Part shown: one piece after another, positions 16,292 through 23,715 of the stretch
Layout: each line of letters starts with the position of its first letter
How positions within the stretch are numbered: position 1 is the stretch's first letter
From: an uncultured Collinsella sp.
Lineage (GTDB): Bacteria > Actinomycetota > Coriobacteriia > Coriobacteriales > Coriobacteriaceae
Length of the DNA: 42,492 nucleotides
Direction of reading: 5' to 3'
NCBI GenBank assembly: GCA_902470365.1
Contig: CABRFZ010000019.1
Location: 1 to 42,492 of the forward strand
Notes under the pieces: generated by a model
Database searches by the model: none
The model's input: only the letters and a program-made list of their open reading frames with translations
What the model was told of the DNA's origin: nothing
Position numbers and translations under genes: made by a program

Positions 16292-17245
16292 CTACTCACC
16301 GCGCACACGGCGCGCGATGCGGTCGGAAAGCGAGGCTTTCTCGGCGCGGTTCTTGCCCCAAAACGCGCAAGCCACCATGCCGGGGCCCACGTGCGAGCCG
16401 ATGGTGGGACCGACGGAACTACGGATGATGGTGACGTCGGCGCAGCCTTCCTCCTTGCGGATGACGGCCTCGAGCCAATCACCGTCCTTCTCGGCATCGG
16501 CCGTCATGATGGCGATGGGCATGGTGCGATCGGGCACGTAGTTCTCGCGGAACGACTTGAGGATGGACTTGAGCGCCTTCTTGCGGCCGCGGTTGACGCC
16601 GATCAGCGACAGCGAGCCGGCAAGGTCGTAGGAGAGCTCGGGCTTGACATCGAGCTTTGCCGTGAGCTGTGCCGCCGCGGGCGGAATGCGGCCGCCGGCG
16701 GCCAGTGCGTCAAAGCTCTCGAGCGTAAAGTAGCCGTGGACATAGGTCTTTGCCTCGTTTGCCCAATCGACCAGCTGTTTGGCGGTCAGTCCCGCCGAAC
16801 GCTGACGCACGGCCTCGAGCGCCAAGAGCGCGCCGGTCGCGCAGGGCAGAGCATTGTCGACCACGTAGAGCTCAAAATCGGGATACTCGGCGCGCACGGC
16901 GTCCGCCGCCTGGCACGCGGAGTTGTAGCTCGACGACAGCGCCGAGGTAAAGCACAGGTAGACCGTGGGCGTGCCCTCTTTGGCGCACTCGGTAAAGAAC
17001 TCGATATAGCGACCGAGCGACACAGCCGAGGTGGACACGCGGGCACCGGCGCGCATCCGGTCGTAGAACTCCTTGGGTGTGATGCTCGACCAGATGTCGT
17101 CCGTGCGCTCTTCGCCATCGATAATGAAGGGGAAACCCAGGATATCGACATCGAGGTTCGCAGCGACCTCGGGGCTAAAGTCGCAGCAGGTATCGACGAC
17201 GATGCGGCAACGGTTCGAATGACCGGCGGATGCGGCCTTGTCCAT
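16292..17245 (-). CDS. DegV-family fatty-acid-binding protein
   Basis: A 317-residue DegV protein. The N-terminal part has VVDTCCDFSPE, RVSTSAVSLG and FTSALSSSYNSA, and the C-terminal part GGRIPP, GSLSLIGVNRGRKKAL and SHVGPGMVACAFWG. Related proteins (FakB) hold a fatty acid for phosphorylation by FakA in membrane lipid synthesis from host fatty acids. ATG 17245 is chosen since AAGGAG lies eight bases upstream; the codon before it is TTG. Which fatty acid it binds is not visible. It starts the run of genes down to icd, with a 98-base gap to the next gene. Confidence 0.88.
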   Translation of the reverse strand: MDKAASAGHSNRCRIVVDTCCDFSPEVAANLDVDILGFPFIIDGEERTDDIWSSITPKEFYDRMRAGARVSTSAVSLGRYIEFFTECAKEGTPTVYLCFTSALSSSYNSACQAADAVRAEYPDFELYVVDNALPCATGALLALEAVRQRSAGLTAKQLVDWANEAKTYVHGYFTLESFDALAAGGRIPPAAAQLTAKLDVKPELSYDLAGSLSLIGVNRGRKKALKSILKSFRENYVPDRTMPIAIMTADAEKDGDWLEAVIRKEEGCADVTIIRSSVGPTIGSHVGPGMVACAFWGKNRAEKASLSDRIARRVRGE

Positions 17246-17263
17246 CAAAGCGACTCCTTACGT

Positions 17264-17295
17264 AAAAAGGCGGCCACCCGCATGGGATGGCCGCC
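17264..17295 (-). terminator. Intrinsic terminator of hpf
   Basis: GGCGGCCA (17269-17276) pairs with TGGCCGCC (17288-17295), followed by five T on the minus strand. A second inverted repeat, GTTAACT/AAGTTAAC at 17300-17319, stands between it and the hpf stop. Confidence 0.85.
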
Positions 17296-17324
17296 AACCG
17301 TTAACTCATGCAAGTTAACGTATT

Positions 17325-17909
17325 TTACTCGTCAAGTGTTTCGATGCGAGGCTTGATGATGCCATATCCACCATTCTTACGGTGATACACCACATTGATG
17401 AGGCCAGTCGTCGCGTTCTCGAACACGTAGAAGTCATGACCAAGCAGATCGGTCTGCACCAGCGCCTGCTCCTCAGTCATCGGGGTGACGTCGATAACTT
17501 TCTCGCGGACGAGCAGGTCGTCCTCTTCCTCGGGCAGCAGCAGGTCGGCCAGATCCTCGACGCGCTCGACCGGCGCGACATCCGCGGCGCTGGCACCGCC
17601 CTGGCGGTTGTCCACGACCTTGGTCTTGAACTTGCGCAGCTGGCGGGTGACCTTATCGGCGGAGAGGTCGATGGCGGCGTACATATCTGCACCGTGCTCG
17701 GCAACGCGAATCACCGAACCGCGGGCACGAACCGTAACCTCGACGATTGCCGGGTTGGGGTTCGAGGGGTTCTTCTCATAGCGAAGTACAACGTCGACCG
17801 TCATGGGCTCGATATCGAAAACCTTGAGCGCCTCGCCGATCTTCTCATCCACATGCGCACGCAGAGCATCGGTTACCGTCGTCTTGCGTCCAGAAACCTT
17901 GATATCCAT
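17325..17909 (-). CDS. hpf: Ribosome hibernation promoting factor, long form
   Basis: A 194-residue long HPF that dimerises 70S ribosomes into inactive 100S particles. The N-terminal ribosome-binding domain (MDIKVSGRKTTVTDALRAHV, then KIGEALKVF) is at about 1-100, followed by a charged linker. The C-terminal dimerisation domain near 135-190 has LVQTDLLGHDFYVFENATTG and VVYHRKNGGYGIIKP. ATG 17909 is chosen because GGAG lies six bases upstream and the family begins MDIKVSG; an open frame extends to 17969. The 317-base stretch 17910-18226 before it holds a leader hairpin and the terminator of the upstream gene. Confidence 0.95.
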   Translation of the reverse strand: MDIKVSGRKTTVTDALRAHVDEKIGEALKVFDIEPMTVDVVLRYEKNPSNPNPAIVEVTVRARGSVIRVAEHGADMYAAIDLSADKVTRQLRKFKTKVVDNRQGGASAADVAPVERVEDLADLLLPEEEDDLLVREKVIDVTPMTEEQALVQTDLLGHDFYVFENATTGLINVVYHRKNGGYGIIKPRIETLDE

Positions 17910-18030
17910 ACGTGGCTCCAATCTGCCTCGGGGACTTACTGTACTGGCTATGTACCCATTGCCGTGCATTTAATCACGCGGATTCCTAAAGACCCGAATA
18001 ACGATTGCTTGATACCGCATACCGAAGTCT

Positions 18031-18054
18031 CGCACTTTTCTGTGGCAAAGTGCG
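18031..18054. other. Hairpin in the hpf leader region
   Basis: CGCACTTT and AAAGTGCG form a perfect 8-bp stem with an eight-base loop, about 120 bases before hpf. No T-run follows on either strand, so it is not a standard terminator. It may be part of a leader structure. Confidence 0.4.
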
Positions 18055-18125
18055 CTATAGGAGGGCGTCGGCGACTTTGTATTTGGTCCCGAAAATTGGC
18101 TTTGACCTGCTGGTTTTATTGGGAT

Positions 18126-18160
18126 GAAAAAGCCGGGCTCCCCTATTGGGGAAGCCCGGC
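18126..18160 (-). terminator. Intrinsic terminator of the lipoprotein gene
   Basis: GCCGGGCTTCCCC and GGGGAGCCCGGC pair across a four-base loop (18132-18160), followed by five T on the minus strand. A second small inverted repeat, GGCGTCT/AGACGCC, lies closer to the stop at 18184-18213. Confidence 0.9.
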
Positions 18161-18226
18161 AGTGCGTGTTGAAACCGTGGAGAGGCGTCTCTCCTAGCGC
18201 CTAGAAGACGCCACCCCTAGCAATAA

Positions 18227-19252
18227 CTAGCTATTGAGCTTGTTAATGTCGTCGTCGGTGATGGTGCCTTCCTGGCTGGACGAGTTGTCCTCGGAGGATG
18301 CGGTCTCATTGTTGGAATCGGAGGACTCGCTGCCGGAGGACATGGTCTCACTGGACTCAGAGTCACCCGGCTGCACGCTAGCGCCCGAAACCGTCTTAGT
18401 GGTGAGGTCGTAGGGCATCGTGCCATACCAGACAGAGTGGACCGCCTCGAGCGTGCCGTCGGCCGTAATACCGTCGAGGGCATCGCTCACGGCACGGCAC
18501 AGTTCGTCATTGGACGAGGCGCCCGCAACACCAAGCGTCGAGGGCGCCTCGAGCGCACCGACATAGGAGACCTCGCTCATCAGGCGTGCAAGGTAGCCGC
18601 CGGCCGTGGAGTCGCAGATCACATAGTCGACCTCGCCGGACTCGAGCGCCTCAAAGCACTCGTTGATGTTGGAGTAGGTCTTTTGGTTGGCGGTGATGCT
18701 CTGCTTAGCAAGCGCCTCCTGCGAGGCCGAGGACATTTGGACACCCAGAGTAGACGCGTTAAGAGTATCGGTGGAAACGCTTAGCGACCCACCATCGCTA
18801 GTTTTACCGAACACGGAAGTGGCATCGTACAGGCAGGTGCCGAGCGAGCTAATGTCCCCGTCCGTGGAGTTAATCTCGCCGATAAAGATATCGGCCTTTT
18901 TGTCGCCGAGCACGGAACCTACCGAGGACGCATCGACAAAGGCGACCTTAAGGCCCATGCGGCTTGCGAGAGCGCGGGCGGCGTCAACCGCATACCCCGT
19001 GAGCTCGCCGTCGGCGTCCTGCATGGCCTGCGGCGCATCGGAAGTATCGAGGGCGACCGTCAGGGTTCCGGGAGTGACCAGGGCATCGTCCGACACCGCC
19101 GGCGTGACGGTCTCGTACTCGATCTGGTCGATCGTGGGAGTCGTGAACGTAGACAGCGGGTTGAACGCGCATCCGCTCAGGCCCAAAACGGCGATGACCG
19201 CTGCGGTCCCAGCACCTAACCGAGCCGCGTGCATCAAGCTGCCCCTCACCAT
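18227..19252 (-). CDS. Solute-binding lipoprotein (ABC type 3 family)
   Basis: About 341 residues. It starts MVRGSLMHAARLGAGTAAV and has the lipobox LSGC, so it is exported and anchored by a lipid-modified Cys. The body matches family 3 solute-binding proteins, which bind amino acids or similar small solutes: TPGTLTVALDTSDAPQ, GELTGYAVDAARALASRMGL, ADIFIGEINST, CFEALESGEVDYVICDS. The C-terminal ~50 residues are rich in Ser, Glu and Asp. A second start at 19234 (MHAARLG) with AGGGG before it is equally plausible. No permease or ATPase gene is adjacent. The frame stays open up to 19633, but the lipobox argues against a longer protein. Confidence 0.8.
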   Translation of the reverse strand: MVRGSLMHAARLGAGTAAVIAVLGLSGCAFNPLSTFTTPTIDQIEYETVTPAVSDDALVTPGTLTVALDTSDAPQAMQDADGELTGYAVDAARALASRMGLKVAFVDASSVGSVLGDKKADIFIGEINSTDGDISSLGTCLYDATSVFGKTSDGGSLSVSTDTLNASTLGVQMSSASQEALAKQSITANQKTYSNINECFEALESGEVDYVICDSTAGGYLARLMSEVSYVGALEAPSTLGVAGASSNDELCRAVSDALDGITADGTLEAVHSVWYGTMPYDLTTKTVSGASVQPGDSESSETMSSGSESSDSNNETASSEDNSSSQEGTITDDDINKLNS

Positions 19253-19577
19253 GTCCACTACCCTGCCTTCTGTGTCGTATACAATCCGTGCGTTGCGCGG
19301 AATATCAGGTTGTTCCCACCAGCTGACCTGGTATTTGACCCCACACTTGCGCACCGGGGTGTTTGCTCGGGAGGCCGCAGCCACCTTCACGACTGACCCG
19401 CTCGCCCGCGAGGCGGTATTGCCCCAAAGAAAGTAGAACGGACGGTGCGGCTTACATCTAGGACGCGCCATGATCGCGCCGCGCGCACGCGGTCGCTTAC
19501 GTGGATCCCTTTGACCGCGTCTGTCTTGGACTAGGACGGGCATTTCGTCCGTCCGCAACCACAGCCTGGTAGGAACG
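19253..19577 (-). ncRNA. Candidate structured leader or small RNA, unassigned
   Basis: This 325-base stretch lies between a TATAAT box and the lipoprotein start. It has many possible stems on the minus strand: GGACGG/CCGTCC, CCGCG/CGCGG, ACCCC/GGGGT and ACCAG/CTGGT. Its in-frame translation, which would begin MARPRCKPHRPFYFLWG at 19471, matches nothing I know and precedes a lipobox. It lacks SRP, tmRNA and RNase P signatures. It could be a regulatory leader or an independent RNA; position between comF and hpf recalls raiA-type RNAs. Confidence 0.3.
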
Positions 19578-19583
19578 AAGCGC

Positions 19584-19612
19584 ATTATAGCTAAGTTCAA
19601 GCTAAAGTTTAA
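19584..19612 (-). promoter_or_regulatory. Probable promoter with perfect -10
   Basis: TATAAT (19584-19589 on the minus strand) has a weak -35, TTAAAC, at 17-base spacing (19607-19612). The start point would be near 19577, giving an untranslated region of over 320 bases before the lipoprotein gene. Confidence 0.55.
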
Positions 19613-19684
19613 GGTTAGGGGCGTCATTCGCATCGCGAGTACAGATTTTGCGGGTCGGAGCGGACCATTCGTGCCCCTATGAAG

Positions 19685-19732
19685 CCCGGAGCTTCCCTAC
19701 GGGGAGCTCCGGGGCACCCGTCTCAGGGTGCC
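19685..19732 (-). terminator. Pair of GC-rich hairpins
   Basis: CCCGGAGCT/AGCTCCGGG (19685-19713) and GGCACCC/GGGTGCC (19713-19732) stand side by side. They lie downstream of the Vsr-like gene on the minus strand and just outside the 217-bp inverted-repeat element. No T-run is seen after them, so termination there would be weak or factor-dependent. Confidence 0.4.
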
Positions 19733-19733
19733 G

Positions 19734-19950
19734 TGTGCAAAAAACGGCAAATATGAGTACTGTTACCAATTTAGTAGCAGCGTATTACCGCCTCACGAGC
19801 CCTTTTTGAGTTCCGCACAGCCTGCTTGGCGCCAAGATATTCCACATTCGTTTATTATCTCTTCGCTGAATCCAGATTATCGGCCCAAGTTTCTTTGTTT
19901 TTGCTGTCACTAATCTAGTAACAGTACTCATATTTGCCGTTTTTTGCACA
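19734..19950. repeat. 217-bp gene-free element with perfect 33-bp inverted ends
   Basis: The ends at 19734-19766 and 19918-19950 are exact reverse complements over 33 bases; each holds the core CAAATATGAGTACTGTTAC. The match continues imperfectly inward (AGTAGCAGC versus AGTGACAGC). The ~150 bases between are AT-richer than the neighbours and contain no gene. A third, single copy of the end sequence lies at 34242-34285. It resembles a MITE or two facing copies of a repeat. No target duplication was recognised. Confidence 0.75.
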
Positions 19951-19985
19951 GAGCATATAAACAGACCCCCTATAAAGCCATAGTT

Positions 19986-21095
19986 TTACGCTGGTTTGAG
20001 CCCAAAGCACGCTCGGAGCGTATTCAGCAGAGCATCTTGCCTCTTTCGACGAGCCTCTACGCGATTCTGATATCGCTTACCCATACGCTGGTGGATGCGC
20101 CATGCGAGTGCTTCCATCGCTTCCATGTCACAGAGCATTTCGTTGTTGACCGTCGCGACCTCGATTCCCATAGTAATCAAGCCCGTGTTGCGCTTTTCAT
20201 CATGGATACGTCCCCTCCGAGAGGAATGGCCCAGCTCACCGTTGTATTCCAAGTCAAACCGGGCTGCTTCCTGAAAGGCATCGCAAACCGCATGCGGCAT
20301 CCCCGAGATCGCCTGTGCACGGTCGTTGAACTCGATCTTGTAGTCGGTCTTAAAGGGACCACAGGCAAATCCGCCATAGGAAAACGGAAGCGAAAACATG
20401 GCAAGCATGATGCACTCCATGGGTGAACGCAGGTTTTCCGACAGATAGGGACACAGCCGCCGCAGCTGCTTGGCCGCGCTCCCCTTGCATGCCGCGAGGT
20501 AATCTACCAGGCAATCGGGTGTCAGCACGGACTCGACCTCAAAGTAACCGACATCTGGCGGCTGGTCTTTGTCCTTTGCCAATTTGTTCACGACAGGCGA
20601 GGTGTAGGGAGGCAGATACTTCCCGCGGTCACTCAGTGAAATCTTAGAGCACAGCTCCTGGGCCAGGGCAAATGCCTGGATGCAGCCGACCTCGCGCGCG
20701 ACGGCTACGCAAAGGGCCTCGGGAGATAGACTGTACACCCCCGGTTCCACCTCTAGAATCGAGCCGGCGGGCAACTCGGAGCATACGGACCAGCTCACGC
20801 CAAGAATACGGCGGCGCTGCGCTGCAGACCCTACCAGCAAGCACAAATCCTCTTGCACCTCGCCGCTTGCGGCCCCAATCCGCACCAAATCGGGAAGATA
20901 GATGTCCTCGGTCGAGGGCGACGACGTGCGCAGCACACGGCGCTCTTCATCGGGATTAAGGTCCTTCCAGCTTATGTAGCCCATCTGCCGGCGCTCGGCG
21001 CGCATCATGCGCAGCGCCGAGGCACCCGTTAGGATTACGGAAGCCGCTAGCTGTTCGCTTGTCGGCTCGTTGCGCCGCTCAATCTTCACTGCCAC
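19986..21095 (-). CDS. Protein with a degenerate Vsr/DUF559-like nuclease domain
   Basis: A 369-residue protein read from GTG 21095 (VAVKIERRNEPTSEQ), with AGGGGTGG just upstream and 10 bases after the comF stop. An ATG at 21134 inside comF is the alternative. Residues ~1-250 have no recognised fold. The C-terminal ~120 residues follow the order seen in Vsr/DUF559 endonuclease folds: RSPMECIMLAMFSLP, KTDYKIEFN, then ARFDLEYNGELGHSS, DEKRNTGLITMGIEVATV. The Asp-x-Glu-Tyr-Asn-Gly patch stands where DUF559 proteins have I-E-Y-D-G. Such domains occur in Coriobacteriia next to AbiEi-like parts. Function is unknown and activity is uncertain. Confidence 0.65.
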   Translation of the reverse strand: MAVKIERRNEPTSEQLAASVILTGASALRMMRAERRQMGYISWKDLNPDEERRVLRTSSPSTEDIYLPDLVRIGAASGEVQEDLCLLVGSAAQRRRILGVSWSVCSELPAGSILEVEPGVYSLSPEALCVAVAREVGCIQAFALAQELCSKISLSDRGKYLPPYTSPVVNKLAKDKDQPPDVGYFEVESVLTPDCLVDYLAACKGSAAKQLRRLCPYLSENLRSPMECIMLAMFSLPFSYGGFACGPFKTDYKIEFNDRAQAISGMPHAVCDAFQEAARFDLEYNGELGHSSRRGRIHDEKRNTGLITMGIEVATVNNEMLCDMEAMEALAWRIHQRMGKRYQNRVEARRKRQDALLNTLRACFGLKPA

Positions 21096-21105
21096 AAAAC
21101 CACCC

Positions 21106-21912
21106 CTACCAAACGCGTGCGATAGCGAGGCCATCAACGGCCGCGGCACCGGCGCGCTTGAGTTCCGCCGAAGCCGCTGCCATCGTCGCACCCGTGGTGA
21201 TAACGTCGTCGATAAGCAGCAAGCGGCGGCCGTGCACGTCCTCAACCGTCTCGTACATGCCTTGGGCACGCTCGCGGCGCTCCTCACGACCGAGTTCTCG
21301 CTGGTCGCCATGCCCGTACTTGACGAGAGCATCGAGCAGGGGAGCACCCGACAGCTCGCAAAATGGGCGCGCAATGGCCTCCATATGATCAAAACCACGC
21401 CGCCGAAACGCTGCCGCCGTCGCAGGCACAAACACCACCGCATCCGCACCGGACAGCACACCTCCGTAGCGATCGGGCGCTACGACCTGGGCATGCAGGG
21501 CGGTGTCGTAGAGCAGCTCCGCCAGATACGGAGCCAGACGTCGCTCGCCCGCATCCTTGTACGCTTTAATGATGCGCGGCAGCGGATGCGCATAGACGGC
21601 GCACGCCAGGCAGCGGTCGAGCGCCTCCGCCATTGCCGAAGACGTGCCCTCGACCGAACACTCAGTGCACAGCAAATCCCCAAACGGGGCGCCGCATCGG
21701 GTGCAGCTATGACGTGGGTCGATGAGCGTGAGCGCGGCCAGGCAGTCTTGGCAAATAAGCGCACCGGCGCGCTCGCAGCCGGTACATCGTGTTGGCGACA
21801 ATGCCTCGAGCGCCTCGTACGTCGCGTGCTCGGCAAACGGTAGCAATTCGTCCGCAAACGGTAGGGCACCGGCACCCTGCAGACGGCTCAATATGTTCAG
21901 ATGGCTCTTCAA
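21106..21912 (-). CDS. comF: ComF-family phosphoribosyltransferase-like protein
   Basis: A 268-residue ComF/ComFC protein. The N-terminal zinc-ribbon cysteines are CTGCERAGALICQDC and CTRCGAPFGDLLCTEC, and the C-terminal PRPP loop reads LLLIDDVITTGATM. FVPATAAAFRRRGFDHM is another family mark. In naturally competent bacteria it acts in the cytoplasm on incoming DNA, but it is widespread in non-competent species too. The only upstream start with a ribosome binding site is TTG 21912; AGGGAGG sits eight bases before it, inside a hairpin arm. The Vsr-like gene follows after 10 bases. Confidence 0.9.
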   Translation of the reverse strand: MKSHLNILSRLQGAGALPFADELLPFAEHATYEALEALSPTRCTGCERAGALICQDCLAALTLIDPRHSCTRCGAPFGDLLCTECSVEGTSSAMAEALDRCLACAVYAHPLPRIIKAYKDAGERRLAPYLAELLYDTALHAQVVAPDRYGGVLSGADAVVFVPATAAAFRRRGFDHMEAIARPFCELSGAPLLDALVKYGHGDQRELGREERRERAQGMYETVEDVHGRRLLLIDDVITTGATMAAASAELKRAGAAAVDGLAIARVW

Positions 21913-21916
21913 GACA

Positions 21917-21950
21917 CAACCCTCCCTACGCTCGGTCGCAGGGAGGGTTG
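21917..21950 (-). promoter_or_regulatory. Hairpin that overlaps the comF ribosome binding site
   Basis: CAACCCTCCCT (21940-21950 on the minus strand) pairs perfectly with AGGGAGGGTTG (21917-21927). The second arm holds the AGGGAGG site for the TTG start at 21912. The stem has no T-run, so it could hide the site from ribosomes, or act as a poor terminator for ricT. Confidence 0.6.
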
Positions 21951-22014
21951 TTGATTCGGCGCTATGATACCCCGATGCGCTCGGGGCAAGGCGGGCTAAA
22001 TCCGCTCGCGGGCG

Positions 22015-23715
22015 TTATTCGCCGGCGGGCGGTTGTGGTGCGGGCGAAGACGGGGTCGAGCCCTCGCCACCATCCTGGCGCGGCTTGCGGGAACGGCGAC
22101 GGCGACGGCGCTTTTGACCCTGGTCGGCCGAGCCCTCGCCACCGCGATCCTCGCGCGGCTCGCGCTCGTCGCGAGCGGCGCCACGCGAAGCCTTGGCAGC
22201 CGCTCCCCCGCCATCTCCGGGACGACGGCGCGTGACCTTGACCTCGCCATCCGAGACCTGATCGGCCACGGAGGGCACTGAGGGCTTCTGCTGCGCGCCC
22301 GAGGAATGGCGACGGCGCGGACGCGGCGCGCGCTCCTCCTCGCCACGTGACTTGCCGCTCTTGTCGACAGGCGCATCGGAGGCCGAGGCGCCCTTGGAAG
22401 CGGCACCGGCCTCGCGAGCAGCTGCGGCGCGGAAGGCGTCCTCGCGTTCCTCGCTCGACAGATGACGGCGGCGGCGACGTGTGGGGTTCATGCCACCGCC
22501 GCGATTCTGCTGCTGGGGTTGCTGAACCTCGCGCTCGCGAGAGGCGTGCTTGCCCGCGGCTGCAGCCTCGGTAGCATCGCCCGAGCCCGCGCGCTTGCGG
22601 CGGCGACGGCCATCGGCCGCCCCCTCGGCCTCGGGCGCCTCGGCCTTGCCGCGGCCCTTTCCGCGGCCACGGCCCTCGCCCTGGCTCTGAGCAGCGCGGG
22701 CATCGGAATCGACGTCGCGACGACGGCGCTTGGGCATCGACGTGCCGGCCAGACGGTCGGCACTCGACAGGCCATCGCCCACGTCGACGCCGTTCTCGCG
22801 GTCGAGCTCCATGAGCGCCAGGCGCATCTCGGGCGACTCGATGCGCTCGAGCACGTCGCGCGTCACGCAGTCGGGGCGGCAGCTGCAGCCCTGCTCGGCG
22901 GCCTTCTTCTTGCAGCCCTCCGAGCACGTCATATCGGCCAGGTTGACCTTAAAGACTTTGCCGTTCTCCAGGCGCAGCACCAGCTGCTCACGCGGCGTGT
23001 CATACTCCTGGATACGCGCCTTGCCAAGCGGCGTATCGATGAGCGTCTTCTTTTTGGGCGCACGGCTCTTAAAGTCCTTGTAGGCCTCGAACTCGTAGCG
23101 CAGGCAGCACATCAGACGACCGCACACGCCGCTGATCTTGGAGGAATTGAGCGGCAGGTCTTGCTCTTTTGCCATGCGAATCGAGACGGGCTCAAACTGT
23201 CCGCCAAAGCGCGTGCAGCAGAGCTCCTGCCCGCATTGGGCATAGCCACCCACCAGGCGGGTCTCGTCGCGCACGCCGATCTGGCGCATGTCGACGCGGA
23301 TGTGCAGCGTCGAGGACAGATCCTTGACGAGCTGGCGAAAATCGACGCGTTCCTCAGCCGCAAAGTAGAACACGGCCTTCTCGCCGCCAAACAGGTACTC
23401 GACGCCGACCGGCTTCATCTCGAGGTCGAGCTCCTTGACCAGGCGGCGGAAGTCGACCATCGCCTCGTCGCCTTGGATGGCCAAGTCGTCGGCAAGCTGC
23501 AGGTCGATGTCGCTCGCCACGCGCAGCACGGGCTTGAGCGGCTGACCGATCTCATCTTGCGGCACCTCGAAGGGATCGGCCGTGACCAAGCCGATCTCGG
23601 TTCCGCGCTCAGTGGAGCAGATAGCGTAATCGGCCTCGAGGATATCCAGATCCTGCGGGTCGAACCACAGATCGCGCGAGGCGTAGGTAAACTTAACGGG
23701 TACGACTAACGGCAT
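22015..23715 (-). CDS. ricT: RicT/YaaT-type PSP1-domain protein with long basic tail
   Basis: A 566-residue protein. Residues ~1-290 are a PSP1 domain as in RicT (YaaT) of Bacillus, part of an Fe-S complex that controls RNase Y. Visible marks are GTEIGLVTADPFEVP, DFRRLVKELD, VGGYAQCGQELCCTRFGG, SGVCGRLMCCLRYE and a late Cys group, CSEGCKKKAAEQGCSC. Residues ~300-566 form a low-complexity tail rich in Arg, Lys, Glu, Gly and Ala, with KRRRRRRSRKPRQ near the end, much longer than in Bacillus (about 275 residues total). The start overlaps holB by ten bases, as in tmk-holB-ricT clusters elsewhere. Confidence 0.92.
   Translation of the reverse strand: MPLVVPVKFTYASRDLWFDPQDLDILEADYAICSTERGTEIGLVTADPFEVPQDEIGQPLKPVLRVASDIDLQLADDLAIQGDEAMVDFRRLVKELDLEMKPVGVEYLFGGEKAVFYFAAEERVDFRQLVKDLSSTLHIRVDMRQIGVRDETRLVGGYAQCGQELCCTRFGGQFEPVSIRMAKEQDLPLNSSKISGVCGRLMCCLRYEFEAYKDFKSRAPKKKTLIDTPLGKARIQEYDTPREQLVLRLENGKVFKVNLADMTCSEGCKKKAAEQGCSCRPDCVTRDVLERIESPEMRLALMELDRENGVDVGDGLSSADRLAGTSMPKRRRRDVDSDARAAQSQGEGRGRGKGRGKAEAPEAEGAADGRRRRKRAGSGDATEAAAAGKHASREREVQQPQQQNRGGGMNPTRRRRRHLSSEEREDAFRAAAAREAGAASKGASASDAPVDKSGKSRGEEERAPRPRRRHSSGAQQKPSVPSVADQVSDGEVKVTRRRPGDGGGAAAKASRGAARDEREPREDRGGEGSADQGQKRRRRRRSRKPRQDGGEGSTPSSPAPQPPAGE

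Noticed and set aside
15123..16541. A 472-codon plus-strand frame opposite the dehydrogenase
   Set aside because: Antisense shadow; its start is low-complexity (Val/Ala) because it mirrors the His/Cys-rich tail.
17205..17222. GGTTCGAAT, a possible tRNA T-arm
   Set aside because: It lies inside the degV coding region; no acceptor stem or anticodon arm fits around it.
19253..19577. SRP RNA, tmRNA or RNase P RNA in the long leader
   Set aside because: The conserved cores of these RNAs are not seen (no GGAA tetraloop core, no GAGGAAAGTCC start, no tRNA-like end).
18227..19633. A 468-residue form of the lipoprotein
   Set aside because: The lipobox LSGC would be about 155 residues inside the protein. 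The start near 19252 or 19234 gives a normal signal peptide.
21107..21461. A longer N-terminus for the Vsr-like protein
   Set aside because: It lies inside comF in another frame. GTG 21095 with AGGGGTGG is a better start.
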